From Paenibacillus popilliae ATCC 14706 (GTDB lineage Bacteria > Bacillota > Bacilli > Paenibacillales > Paenibacillaceae), in the NCBI RefSeq assembly GCF_000315235.1, contig NZ_BALG01000031.1, positions 1 to 38,506 on the forward strand: a DNA stretch of 38,506 bases, given 5' to 3'. Positions 1 through 9,938 of this stretch are shown here, piece by piece. The notes beneath the pieces are model-generated. The model saw nothing but the letters and a program-made list of their open reading frames with translations. It had not been told where the DNA came from and ran no database searches. A program made the translations under genes and the position numbers. Within the stretch, counting starts at the first letter, position 1; each line of letters begins with the position of its first letter.

Positions 1-89
1 TGGTGAGAACTTTCATTCTACACGAATCCGGCCATGGGCCCTTTGTTTTTTATTCCCAGAAGGTGTCGCACTTCATTTTACAATCCGTC
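1..89. mobile_element. Probable end of an insertion sequence (IS30-like, tentative) cutting the exporter gene
   Basis: The exporter gene reading leftwards loses its homology and meets a stop at about 78-89. The abutting sequence at 60-89, with GTCGCACTTCATTTTAC on the plus strand, resembles the GCACTT-containing terminal repeats I associate with IS30-family elements. The outermost 18 bases (72-89) recur exactly at 2786-2803, as expected of a mobile-element tip. No transposase is visible because the window starts here. Family assignment is from memory of such ends and is weak; the shared 18-mer and the gene truncation are seen directly. Confidence 0.4.
72..89. repeat. 18-bp exact repeat, copy 1 (gene-truncating junction)
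   Basis: This is identical to 2786-2803 and in the same orientation. On the minus strand it reads GACGGATTGTAAAATGAA, supplies the last codons Asp-Gly-Leu and the stop of the exporter fragment, and does the same for the M48 gene at copy 2. It is best read as the tip of one mobile element inserted twice. Confidence 0.75.
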
Positions 90-737
90 AAATAAAATAA
101 GGATGATCACGCCTATTGAAACTATATGCAGCATCTTCTCGAGCGTATAAGGAATAATCTCATCCAGCAAATACTTAACATAAAATGCACCGGCTATGCC
201 CATAAAACTATATAAAATCGATGCCCAAAAAATATAAAATAATAGTTTTTTATGGGGGACAATCAGTTTAAAAAAGCGAAAAAAAAGGCCCTCTGTTTCA
301 TTCCTTTTCTTAAAATGAGGGGCGGGCGTTAGCAGGATGAAAACTCCCGTCCACATCTTAAAAAACGCCTCAGGTGAACATTTAACGATTCCTTGGGCTG
401 GATCTGCAAGCAGAACCTGCCGCTTTGTAATTTTAAAAATGACAACATAGTGAAGCAAAGACTGGTCTGTAACTATATGCGCAATCGCTGGCAGCGGAAA
501 TGGGGAGAAAAAGGCTTCCTGATCTCCTTGCACTCCTTTGGCAGAAAATCCAAGCTTCTGTGCAGCTTGAATTAACCCGTAAGCACTCGTGCCTTGTGTA
601 TCTGTTCCCGCTGCCTCACGGATGCGAGATAGCGGCAATTGCAAGCCATAGTGTTTTGAAATCGTAGCTAAACACGCGGCACCACAGTCTTTACTATCAT
701 GTTGTTCTACACATATATAACGTTTACATCGATTCAT
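78..737 (-). pseudogene. C39-peptidase ABC exporter (bacteriocin transporter), 3'-truncated
   Basis: This is the N-terminal part of a peptidase-containing ABC transporter, the family that cuts double-glycine leaders and exports the mature peptide. Residues 1-135 or so form a C39 peptidase with Gln12, catalytic Cys18 in the DCGAAC motif, His96 (LLHYVV) and Asp112 (ADPAQG), so the protease site is complete. Residues about 165-218 give two membrane segments, then the frame ends in Asp-Gly-Leu-stop at the 18-bp junction. The other four membrane helices and the ATPase domain are missing; the family is usually about 700 residues and this is 219. I chose the ATG at 737, preceded by GGAAGTGAG, over the longer frame starting at 833 because the peptidase domain begins there and the longer frame would overlap the regulator. 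It lies 31 bases behind the LuxR gene, apparently in one operon. The rest of the gene could lie beyond position 1, on the far side of the insertion. Confidence 0.8.
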
Positions 738-768
738 GCGCTCACTTCCGTCATGTGTATTCCATTCC

Positions 769-1617
769 CTAAGACATAATCCGGCTCTTCGCACAGGGAT
801 ATTGGTGAGACAATAATTCCACATTTCCTTCATACATGTCTAGTAATTTCAAGATGAACTCCCCTTTGCTACGGACACCGGTCTTCTTATATATTCGTTT
901 CACATAATTTTTTGCCGTCCCTTCCGTAATACATAATCGTGCGGCAATATTTGTAATGCTCTCGCTTCTCATCCATTGCAAAGCTACCTCTTCTTCTCGC
1001 GTCGTCAATTGGTATGACTTGAATCTGAAATGGGCCTCTATTCTCTTCATGATTCGGGTCGTAACCATATCCACCATCATTTTCGCAAAGAAGCCGTCCT
1101 TTTGTTCTGCACAATAAGACATGGCAAGATATCCGACTCTTTTTTTAGTTACGACAATCGGCCTACATAACGAAATGCGGTGGTGAAACAATGGTAAATG
1201 ATGTTCCTGCGATATAATTACAACCGAATCTCCCGAACTGGCGCAAAGTGTGATGCTATGAATTCCTGTATTTGCAGCCGTGAACCGGAAACCGATTTCA
1301 ATTTGGCTTGCGCTTAATTGAGTCTTTTCCTGCTCGTCCCCCATCACTTCCAATAGGGTGCACTCCCGATCCAAATAATAAAATAAGAGTGGAAATGTTG
1401 CGGGATTCACAAAAGTACTAAGCTCTTGCCTTACGATTGCGAGTACATCCTTCTCCTGACTAGGTCTACTTTCCCTATGACGATATGACTCTTTCCCTGT
1501 ATCCCCCGTAAAGTGATCACAGCCATGAAGGTACATAAATTGATCAAATTCAGCATTTATTTTCGTAACTATCTGGTTTTTACATTCGTTGAGCATAATC
1601 CAATTGTTTTCGTACAT
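769..1617 (-). CDS. LuxR-type transcriptional regulator of the bacteriocin-like locus
   Basis: A 282-residue protein with a C-terminal LuxR/GerE helix-turn-helix at about residues 203-260. The start of that domain (LTTREEEVAL) and its recognition part (ITEGTAKNYVKRIYKK) are clear. Residues 55-200 are compatible with a GAF-like sensor fold but carry no motif I can name. There is no response-regulator receiver domain, so it is probably not phosphorylated by a histidine kinase. The start has AAGGGGGA 13 bases upstream. It is followed after 31 bases by the truncated C39 exporter on the same strand, so control of peptide export or production is the likely job (inference from context). The ligand is unknown. 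Confidence 0.75.
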   Translation of the reverse strand: MYENNWIMLNECKNQIVTKINAEFDQFMYLHGCDHFTGDTGKESYRHRESRPSQEKDVLAIVRQELSTFVNPATFPLLFYYLDRECTLLEVMGDEQEKTQLSASQIEIGFRFTAANTGIHSITLCASSGDSVVIISQEHHLPLFHHRISLCRPIVVTKKRVGYLAMSYCAEQKDGFFAKMMVDMVTTRIMKRIEAHFRFKSYQLTTREEEVALQWMRSESITNIAARLCITEGTAKNYVKRIYKKTGVRSKGEFILKLLDMYEGNVELLSHQYPCAKSRIMS

Positions 1618-1913
1618 TTCCCTGTATGATCCCCCTTATACCTGATACTGAGTAATAGATAATAATTTAACTTTGTTATGATTCATTTCCACTAACTAGG
1701 ATTTGTTACCTTAAATACATAAATTAATCATAATAATGGGTGTAGTAAAAAACAAGACCCCATTCGGGATATTTTTTGAGGGATTTAAATAGGGCCTTCT
1801 TCATATAACAGAATATGCCATTTCCACAATATACGGACACTCATTTACATTATAAATCGTCCTACCATTATAGAAGTCAGGGATGTCTTAAATAAACAGC
1901 CCAAAGGGGATAT
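1618..1913. other. AT-rich intergenic region, no gene seen
   Basis: This is upstream DNA between the divergent LuxR gene and the plus-strand promoter at 1914. I see no coding frame and no strong hairpin with a T-run. It presumably carries the LuxR promoter, but no convincing -35/-10 pair stood out. Confidence 0.5.
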
Positions 1914-1941
1914 TTGACAAATAAAAGTCCCTTTATATAAT
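1914..1941 (+). promoter_or_regulatory. Strong sigma-A-type promoter
   Basis: TTGACA at 1914-1919 and TATAAT at 1936-1941 with a 16-base spacer. Transcription would start near 1948 and run into a ribosome site (GGTAGGGAG, about 1965-1973) and the ATG at 1983. It is a consensus-grade promoter that now drives only a 13-codon frame, so it probably belonged to a gene destroyed by the adjoining insertions. Confidence 0.7.
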
Positions 1942-1982
1942 TTAAGTGCAACATAAAATAAAAAGGTAGGGAGATGATTTGT

Positions 1983-2024
1983 ATGTCAAAGTTTGTAGAA
2001 GTGAATCTAATGCAGTTCTTATGA
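1983..2024 (+). pseudogene. 13-codon ORF behind a consensus promoter, likely a truncated gene start
   Basis: The frame starts at ATG 1983, encodes MSKFVEVNLMQFL and stops at 2022-2024. It has a good ribosome site and promoter upstream, so it looks like the 5' end of a real gene. A second open frame (about 2031-2153) follows in another register and ends shortly before the IS21 relic, which suggests a frameshifted or deleted gene. I do not recognise the product. It might equally be a complete short peptide. Confidence 0.35.
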
Positions 2025-2175
2025 AAAATTAAGCGGGAAGTGAGAAGCATGGGGAATTCCGTAGCATGTCGAGTGATATGCTTAGGCAGATAGAAGGCTG
2101 CAACAATTCATCCGTCATTCTGCCGATAGGCGGTTCACTTTCTGCGAAACGATAATATGTGAAAATCGGTAGTAA

Positions 2176-2409
2176 AATCCTCATAATCATCTTATGCTCA
2201 CGTCCAACAAGACATTGGGTGCTTGGGGCGACATCTTCGGTGACACGGTGCTGGCGACGGCCATTCTCGACCCACTCCAGCACCGTCAACATCAAGGGAG
2301 AGAGCTATCGCATCAAGGAAAAGAAAAAAGCCGGGTTTGTCCGCTCTGAACCGACAGGAGAAGCTGAAGCCGACTGATGATTTCGGGGAATTTTCATCCG
2401 ATATTGACA
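2176..2409 (+). mobile_element. istB: IS21-family relic: istB 3' end plus element tail
   Basis: The plus strand encodes the C-terminal part of IstB, the ATP-binding helper of IS21 transposition. From ATG 2194 it reads LTSNKTLGAWGDIFGD and then an ATAILD motif. Near 2275 the match jumps to another frame (STVNIKGESYRIKEKKKAG, ending at 2377), so the gene is frameshifted as well as truncated. Positions 2378-2409 resemble an IS21 right-hand tail. istA and the left part of istB are gone, so it cannot move. It abuts the group II intron fragment at 2410. Confidence 0.75.
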
Positions 2410-2682
2410 CCAGGAGGAGATAGGGTCTCCCGGGTTTGCCCGTCCAAACTCACCATAACGTTTGAACCGATTTCGCCTTCTGTATGTGTAACTACATCGG
2501 CCCGTCTCCACGTATTTTCGAGGCCCAATCACTTCAGCATTTCGCTTTCGGCCCGCTATTTTGCCGTTCTACGCTTAAAGCTATTCGTTACCGCCTAGCC
2601 TTCAAGAACTAGCTACAGGACTGCTGGTTAGGCTTTGCCCTGATGGAATTCCCACCCACTAGAATGAACGACCTTGCCCGGC
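2410..2682 (-). mobile_element. Group II intron 5' fragment (copy B)
   Basis: Read on the minus strand from 2682 down, this matches the domain I region of the fragment at 4710-5036 base for base over long stretches, including GCCGGGCAAGGTCG and CTAGGCGGTAACGAATA. It lacks the first few bases of the intron (GTGCG) and has an internal deletion of about 50 bases relative to copy A. There is no intron-encoded reverse transcriptase and no domain V, so it is a dead fragment. Open frames predicted across it are artefacts of structured RNA sequence. Confidence 0.8.
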
Positions 2683-2785
2683 TGTTTATTGCATACTAAA
2701 AATGCCTAGAATTGCAGCGTAAAAATGCTGAAGTTAGATGCAAAAAGGCACTTGTCAGCCCCTTAAAACCCTCCTATCGTTAGGT
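2683..2785. other. Short unassigned segment between intron fragment and 18-bp junction
   Basis: About 100 bases with repeated GCATTTTTA-type words and a GGGGCTGACAAGTGCC string on the minus strand, suggestive of another element end. No gene is visible. Confidence 0.3.
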
Positions 2786-2803
2786 TTCATTTTACAATCC
2801 GTC
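2786..2803. repeat. 18-bp exact repeat, copy 2
   Basis: This is identical to 72-89. It provides the Asp-Gly-Leu-stop end of the M48 protease, exactly as copy 1 does for the C39 exporter. Confidence 0.75.
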
Positions 2804-3982
2804 TTGATAAGCACATTGTCTCACCGTTTCAATACTTTTTTGAAAAGAAGGATGGGTTTGAAATGCGCTGCTTAGTTTGTTCGGCTCCTTCTGTGCGTGG
2901 CTTAGTTCCATAAGTTTGTTTAACATTGAAATATAAACTTCAACATTTATTCCGCTTCGAATGGCATAGCAGTCTGCCTGGAGTTCTAGCATCCGTGATA
3001 TCAATCGATTTACGTACAGGAGCAGGAGCATGAGGGGGATAAACACCGTTATCGCTAGAATTAACCCAAGATAAGCATATTCTGCATTTATAGGTTGGGT
3101 AGACAGCCAATGCATCAAGCGATTCAGTTGACTGAGTGAAAAGAGAAACACAATGCAACTAAGCAAATAACACGCTGTTTTTATCTCCAGATGAAATTTC
3201 TTAATATGACCAATTTCATGAGCTAATACACACTTCACTTCTTCTACTGTTAAATGTTTCATTAAATAATCCAGTATAAAAATTTTCTTGGCGAGGATGC
3301 CAGACGCTGCCGCATTGGCATATTTAAATTTACTCGTGGGGATTTGGTATATTTTTACCCCTTTTAACTGATGCCGATGTATCTCGTTCATTAATTCCCT
3401 CCGTAATTGTTCATCCTGTAGCGGAATAGCGTTAAATATTATTTTTATCAAATAAGGACTAAAGATACTAGCTCCGAAAAGAATACTACCCCAAATAACA
3501 AACTTCATAAGTTCGCCTTGTTGTTCTAATTGTTGTATAAAAGGAGTTAAATATATCAATTTTACCACTACTGGAACAATGGTTATATAAATGATATATT
3601 TAATGGACATGAGTAAAGCTTCCCTTTTGGTGGCCTCTAATTGCTGGATCTGTTTATATATTTCGTAATAAATGAATTGATTGTATACATACAAGGCAAC
3701 AGCGGTTAACCAGTAAAAAATAAAACAGATAAACTTACTGGATATGACTCGAATGGCTATAGGATGGTGAAATTGTTCCACGATAAGTAGGATACCAACT
3801 GCAATAACAATTGAACCAGCAATAGATACCATCATTTGCATATATCCACATATTTTCTTTCTATGTAACATTTTTTCAGTTGAATCTTTTTGAGCCAGTC
3901 GATGAAAAAGATATCGTTTGATGAGTAAAGGTGGAATGAAACTTATGATAAGGCCGATGAGTAAAAACAGCATATATTTCAT
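2792..3982 (-). CDS. M48-family membrane zinc metalloprotease (Ste24-like)
   Basis: A 396-residue integral membrane protein. The zinc site HEIGH is at residues 255-259 and the third-ligand region ELQAD at 333-337, typical of M48. Hydrophobic segments lie near residues 3-20, 50-68, 85-103, 126-146, 160-178, 268-285 and 303-325. A THPSF motif near 376 is the usual M48 C-terminal landmark, so the catalytic domain is essentially whole even though the last residues come from the 18-bp junction. The start has AAGGAGGAT upstream. It follows the double-glycine peptide gene on the same strand, separated by a terminator hairpin. Possible roles are peptide or leader turnover, or immunity; this is inference from position only. 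The junction may have removed a few C-terminal residues. Confidence 0.85.
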   Translation of the reverse strand: MKYMLFLLIGLIISFIPPLLIKRYLFHRLAQKDSTEKMLHRKKICGYMQMMVSIAGSIVIAVGILLIVEQFHHPIAIRVISSKFICFIFYWLTAVALYVYNQFIYYEIYKQIQQLEATKREALLMSIKYIIYITIVPVVVKLIYLTPFIQQLEQQGELMKFVIWGSILFGASIFSPYLIKIIFNAIPLQDEQLRRELMNEIHRHQLKGVKIYQIPTSKFKYANAAASGILAKKIFILDYLMKHLTVEEVKCVLAHEIGHIKKFHLEIKTACYLLSCIVFLFSLSQLNRLMHWLSTQPINAEYAYLGLILAITVFIPLMLLLLYVNRLISRMLELQADCYAIRSGINVEVYISMLNKLMELSHAQKEPNKLSSAFQTHPSFQKSIETVRQCAYQDGL

Positions 3983-4004
3983 AGTATCCTCCTTGTTCTG
4001 CTGT

Positions 4005-4044
4005 GTATGTAAAAAACAAGGACTGCCCCCTGACAGTCCTTGTT
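4005..4044 (-). terminator. Rho-independent terminator between the peptide and M48 genes
   Basis: A perfect 11-bp stem (4015-4025 with 4034-4044) around an 8-base loop is followed on the minus strand by TTTTTT. It lies just after the peptide gene and about 10 bases before the ribosome site of the M48 gene, so it would end most peptide transcripts and let limited read-through reach the protease. Confidence 0.9.
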
Positions 4045-4049
4045 TACCG

Positions 4050-4295
4050 TTAGTTAAATAGTTTACCTGTCAGATATTTAAGATCATCGTATGCTTGAAC
4101 GGCCACACCAGCACCTGCTCCAATTGCTGCCCCCTGTAGGGTTCTAGTCACAACTGCCCCTCCAAGAGCACCTTTACCAGCTGCTTCTGCGTAAGTCCCA
4201 ATTGCTTCGAAGGTAGCCTGCCCCCAATATCCACCGCTTACATCCAGTAGCTGCTCCATAGACAGATTTTGAAAACCAGTTGCAATTTTCATCAT
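4050..4295 (-). CDS. Double-glycine leader peptide, class II bacteriocin-like precursor
   Basis: An 81-residue precursor. Residues 11-22 (LSMEQLLDVSGG) fit the double-glycine leader consensus cut by C39 peptidases, such as the truncated exporter at 78-737. The predicted mature peptide is 59 residues, starting Tyr-Trp-Gly, with a central Gly/Ala-rich stretch (GAAIGAGAG) holding GxxxG spacing as in class IIb two-peptide bacteriocins. It has no cysteine, so it is not a lanthipeptide. The ribosome site is TTAGGAGGTA, 7 bases before the first of two adjacent ATGs. It has its own promoter (4344-4372) and a strong terminator (4015-4044), so it is a short highly expressed transcript. No second peptide or obvious immunity gene was found nearby. 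Antibacterial activity is inferred from architecture; a pheromone role is possible. Confidence 0.8.
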   Translation of the reverse strand: MMKIATGFQNLSMEQLLDVSGGYWGQATFEAIGTYAEAAGKGALGGAVVTRTLQGAAIGAGAGVAVQAYDDLKYLTGKLFN

Positions 4296-4343
4296 TTTTT
4301 TACCTCCTAATATAAATCTGGTTAAATCTACTATATAATTTCC

Positions 4344-4372
4344 ATATTATCACATTATGTCGAAGTATTCAA
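4344..4372 (-). promoter_or_regulatory. Promoter of the double-glycine peptide gene
   Basis: On the minus strand TTGAAT (4367-4372) and TAATAT (4344-4349) are separated by 17 bases, about 50 bases before the start codon. The spacing is ideal and the boxes are one or two bases off consensus. Confidence 0.6.
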
Positions 4373-4709
4373 TAAAGAAAAAAATAAACATTCATGAGTT
4401 CTCACACGCAAACCTAGCATAAAAATAGCAAACGTTTACTCAATGTGCCAACTTTTGATACTGCTGCTAACATGACGCGAACACGTTGCTTTTTTTGGTG
4501 GACTTAACCCCGTCAAATAAACTGTTGAGGATGAATTCTGTGTACAAACCTATGCTGGCTCTACATTCCCATGTAGAGAACCTCGAACAGTTAAATGCTG
4601 ATGCTCGATTTCATCCACCGCCATTAATTCAAATGGTTTGGAGATCATGCTTATGGAAGTAGCTTTAATTGACCGCTGTGCAGGAAAGTTGAGTCCGTAT
4701 AATTGTGTA
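4373..4709. other. Intergenic region with one small unassigned ORF
   Basis: Between the peptide promoter and the intron fragment I see only a 43-codon plus-strand frame (4531-4662, beginning MNSVYKPMLALHSH). It has no properly spaced ribosome site and may be a transposase or other relic. I do not recognise it. Confidence 0.35.
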
Positions 4710-5195
4710 GTGCGGCCGGGCAAGGTCGTTAATTCTAGTGGGTGGAAGTCCCATCAGGATAAAGCCTAACCAGCAGTCCTGTAGCTAGTTCTTGGAGGCT
4801 AGGCGGTAACGAATAACTTTAAGCGTAGAACGGCAAAATAGCGGGCCGAAAGCGAAAGCTGAAGTGATGGAGCCTCGAAAAATAAGTGGAGACAGGCCGA
4901 TGTGGTTACACACACAGAAGGCAATATCGGTTCGAGCATTTTTGGTGAGTTTGAATCGGCACTCCGGGGTCTAAGAGCTTGGCACGTTACAAACAGAGAA
5001 TGAGCGGGAACCCGGGAGACCCTATCTCCTCCTGGAACCAGCGGGTATGCCGTACAAGTGAAAACCAAGCAAGAAAAGCAAAAGAGAGATAGGGAGTCGG
5101 GTGGCTGAGTAGTATCGATGAAGCTGCGTAATGGCGGTGGAGAAAAGGCAGTCCCATCAGAAGACCTTGACGACGGACACCATTCCCACACGCAG
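4710..5195 (+). mobile_element. Group II intron 5' fragment (copy A)
   Basis: It starts at 4710 with GTGCGGCCGGG, matching the GTGYG 5' boundary of bacterial group II introns, and continues through domain I-like sequence that is closely matched, inverted, by 2410-2682. The right boundary is uncertain; intron-like sequence runs to about 5195. The reverse transcriptase ORF, domain V and 3' end are absent, so it is not functional. Confidence 0.75.
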
Positions 5196-5197
5196 AG

Positions 5198-5413
5198 GTG
5201 GAGAAGAATTGGAAACGAATAATGAAATCCATGCTAGTCGTTAAGGTTATTTTTGGTGTATTAGCAGAATTATTCTCTTTTTCTTTTGAAAATCGAGCAT
5301 CTATCCCGTTCCTACGTCCAAGTCACTACTTCTATTATACCTCCTCCCCTACATCAGTTTCTCCACCTGTGTCTTATGGAACATTTGCTCCCAACTATTT
5401 AGACGGCTCATGA
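5198..5413 (+). CDS. Hypothetical 71-residue ORF downstream of the intron fragment
   Basis: The frame has one hydrophobic stretch (about residues 11-26) and a Ser/Pro/Tyr-rich remainder, and ends eight bases before the atp terminator. Its start overlaps the intron fragment edge and the ribosome site is GAGGTGGAGAAG-like rather than convincing. No family is recognised. It may be a chance frame. Confidence 0.25.
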   Translation: MEKNWKRIMKSMLVVKVIFGVLAELFSFSFENRASIPFLRPSHYFYYTSSPTSVSPPVSYGTFAPNYLDGS

Positions 5414-5420
5414 CCCGTAC

Positions 5421-5473
5421 AAAAAAGGGGCTGTCTCCTTAGCAAATCATTCTGCTAAAAAGACGCCCCTTTC
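5421..5473 (-). terminator. Terminator of the atp operon
   Basis: On the minus strand a long stem, AAAGGGGC...GCCCCTTTTTT with an inner TTTAGCA/TGCTAA arm, sits 16 bases after the atpC stop and runs into a T6 tract. A-rich sequence on the other side could also stop plus-strand transcription. Confidence 0.9.
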
Positions 5474-5488
5474 CTACTGCCAACTATA

Positions 5489-5905
5489 TTACTTTTTTTT
5501 GTGGGACACTTGGATCCGTGTTACGGCACGTTGGAGTGACAATTCCACACGGCGAAAATCGACTTGATCCTGTTTGCTCCGTTGAGCCATTGCCAGGCGT
5601 TGTTCCGCACGCGCTTTTGCCGCCGTTGCACGCTCGATGTCGATCTCTTCCGGCATTTCCGCGCTTTCCGCAAGGACAACGACCTTGTCTTTGCGTACTT
5701 CCACGAATCCGCCATGGACAGCAAGCCATTGCTCCTTGCTGCCGGTCTTAATCTTCATCGGTCCGACCTGCAACGGTGTTACCATCGGAATATGTCCTGC
5801 CAAAATGCCGAGTTCACCTTCCACGCCCTTGACGGTAATCATGTCCACTTGATCCTCGAACACTTTATGATCGGGTGTGACGATTTCCAATAAAAAGGTG
5901 CTCAA
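5489..5905 (-). CDS. atpC: ATP synthase epsilon subunit
   Basis: Central-stalk subunit of F1 that couples rotation to, and can inhibit, ATP hydrolysis. The beta-sandwich is recognisable from LEIVTPDHKVFED, GELGILAGHIPMVTPL and the C-terminal helix pair (residues about 85-130). I place the start at TTG 5905, because the upstream in-frame ATG (5929) is followed by GGAAGGAGGA, a perfect ribosome site lying inside the longer frame, and family members begin just before LEIVTP. This gives 138 residues. It is the last gene of the operon, 68 bases behind atpD, and is followed by the operon terminator. Confidence 0.95.
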   Translation of the reverse strand: MSTFLLEIVTPDHKVFEDQVDMITVKGVEGELGILAGHIPMVTPLQVGPMKIKTGSKEQWLAVHGGFVEVRKDKVVVLAESAEMPEEIDIERATAAKARAEQRLAMAQRSKQDQVDFRRVELSLQRAVTRIQVSHKKK

Positions 5906-5972
5906 CTGCGGTTCCTCCTTCCGTTCCATCCGGAACTATTCGTTCCGGACAGCCCGTCTCACGTCAAGCCGC

Positions 5973-7406
<1,434 letters not shown>

Positions 7407-7423
7407 CTATCCTGTTACCCAAT

Positions 7424-8284
7424 TTACGCTTGAGCGTTCGCTCCAGCTACGATTTCAGAAATTTCCTGCGTAATCGCCGCTTGGCGTATTCGGTTATAAG
7501 TCAATGTCAGCGAGTTGATCATCTTCGTCGCATTCTTCGTCGCGCTGCCCATGGCGGTCATCTGTGCGCCGAATTCGCTTGCTTTCGCATCCAGCAGCGC
7601 GCTGTAAATAAGCGTCTCCGCATATTTCGGCAGCAGATCATGCAGCACCGCCTCCGGCGAAGGTTCATACTCATAACTGGTGGCCTCTCCGCCCAAAGCG
7701 TCATCATCCAATGGAAGAAGACGTTTCTCGACCGGCACCTGCGTGATCGCGTTCACGAATTCATTGTAGAACAGATTGAGCTCGTCATACTGCTCTTCTT
7801 CGAAATATTTCACGGCTTTATAAGCTATCGTTTTAATATTTGCGAAGGTTGGAGAATCAGGCAGTTCCGTTACGACCTCCACCATCGGCATCTCCCGTCT
7901 GCGGAAGTAATCGCGGCCCTTGCGCCCGATAACGAATAATGCATATTCATCCACCGAACGATGACGCTCGTTAATGACCTGCATCACTTTGCGGAGCACG
8001 TTGGCATTATAGCCGCCCTTCAAGCCGCCGTCGGAAGTAATCACGAGATATCCCGTTTTCTTCACCGGACGCTTCGCGAGCATCGGATGCTGAATGCCTT
8101 GCGTACCTGCGGCGATGCTGGAGACGACTTCCTTAAGCTTATCCGCATAAGGACGAGCCGCTTCCGCCTTCTCCTGTGCGCGGCGAAGCTTCGCTGCCGC
8201 CACCATTTCCATGGCCTTCGTTATCTGCCTTGTACTCTGTACGCTCTTGATCTGACGTCGTATTTCGAGAATCCCTCTAGCCAC
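7424..8284 (-). CDS. atpG: ATP synthase gamma subunit
   Basis: The rotating F1 central-stalk subunit, 286 residues. The N-terminal coiled-coil helix (ILEIRRQIKSVQSTRQITKAM) and the C-terminal helix (SLTLTYNRIRQAAITQEISEI) both match the family. The start is a GTG at 8284 with AGGTGAAGG upstream. The usual SDRGL motif reads SDGGLKGGYN here, an Arg-to-Gly change relative to B. subtilis. It lies between atpA and atpD. Confidence 0.97.
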   Translation of the reverse strand: MARGILEIRRQIKSVQSTRQITKAMEMVAAAKLRRAQEKAEAARPYADKLKEVVSSIAAGTQGIQHPMLAKRPVKKTGYLVITSDGGLKGGYNANVLRKVMQVINERHRSVDEYALFVIGRKGRDYFRRREMPMVEVVTELPDSPTFANIKTIAYKAVKYFEEEQYDELNLFYNEFVNAITQVPVEKRLLPLDDDALGGEATSYEYEPSPEAVLHDLLPKYAETLIYSALLDAKASEFGAQMTAMGSATKNATKMINSLTLTYNRIRQAAITQEISEIVAGANAQA

Positions 8285-8387
8285 TTACCTTCACCTGCCT
8301 TTCACACTTTGCGGGAGGCAAAGCGGAATTCATCCCTGTGCAGGCCGGGCCGCCCTTGGCTTCCCGGCTTGCCTGTTCACTCTATCA

Positions 8388-9908
<1,521 letters not shown>

Positions 9909-9938
9909 TCACCCCATTCTTCCGTGCTTATATCGTGT

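Noticed and set aside
2031-2153. Frame with SVILPIGGSL, faintly like the N-terminus of creatininase-type hydrolases (as in some peptide-maturation clusters)
   Set aside because: The match is a few residues only, the following EHG metal motif is absent, and the frame has no start codon joined to the promoter.
4799-5232. Minus-strand frames of 130 and 81 codons over the intron fragment
   Set aside because: They lie on the reverse of group II intron RNA-structure sequence, a well-known source of false protein predictions, and the same false frame appears on the other copy (2377-2598).
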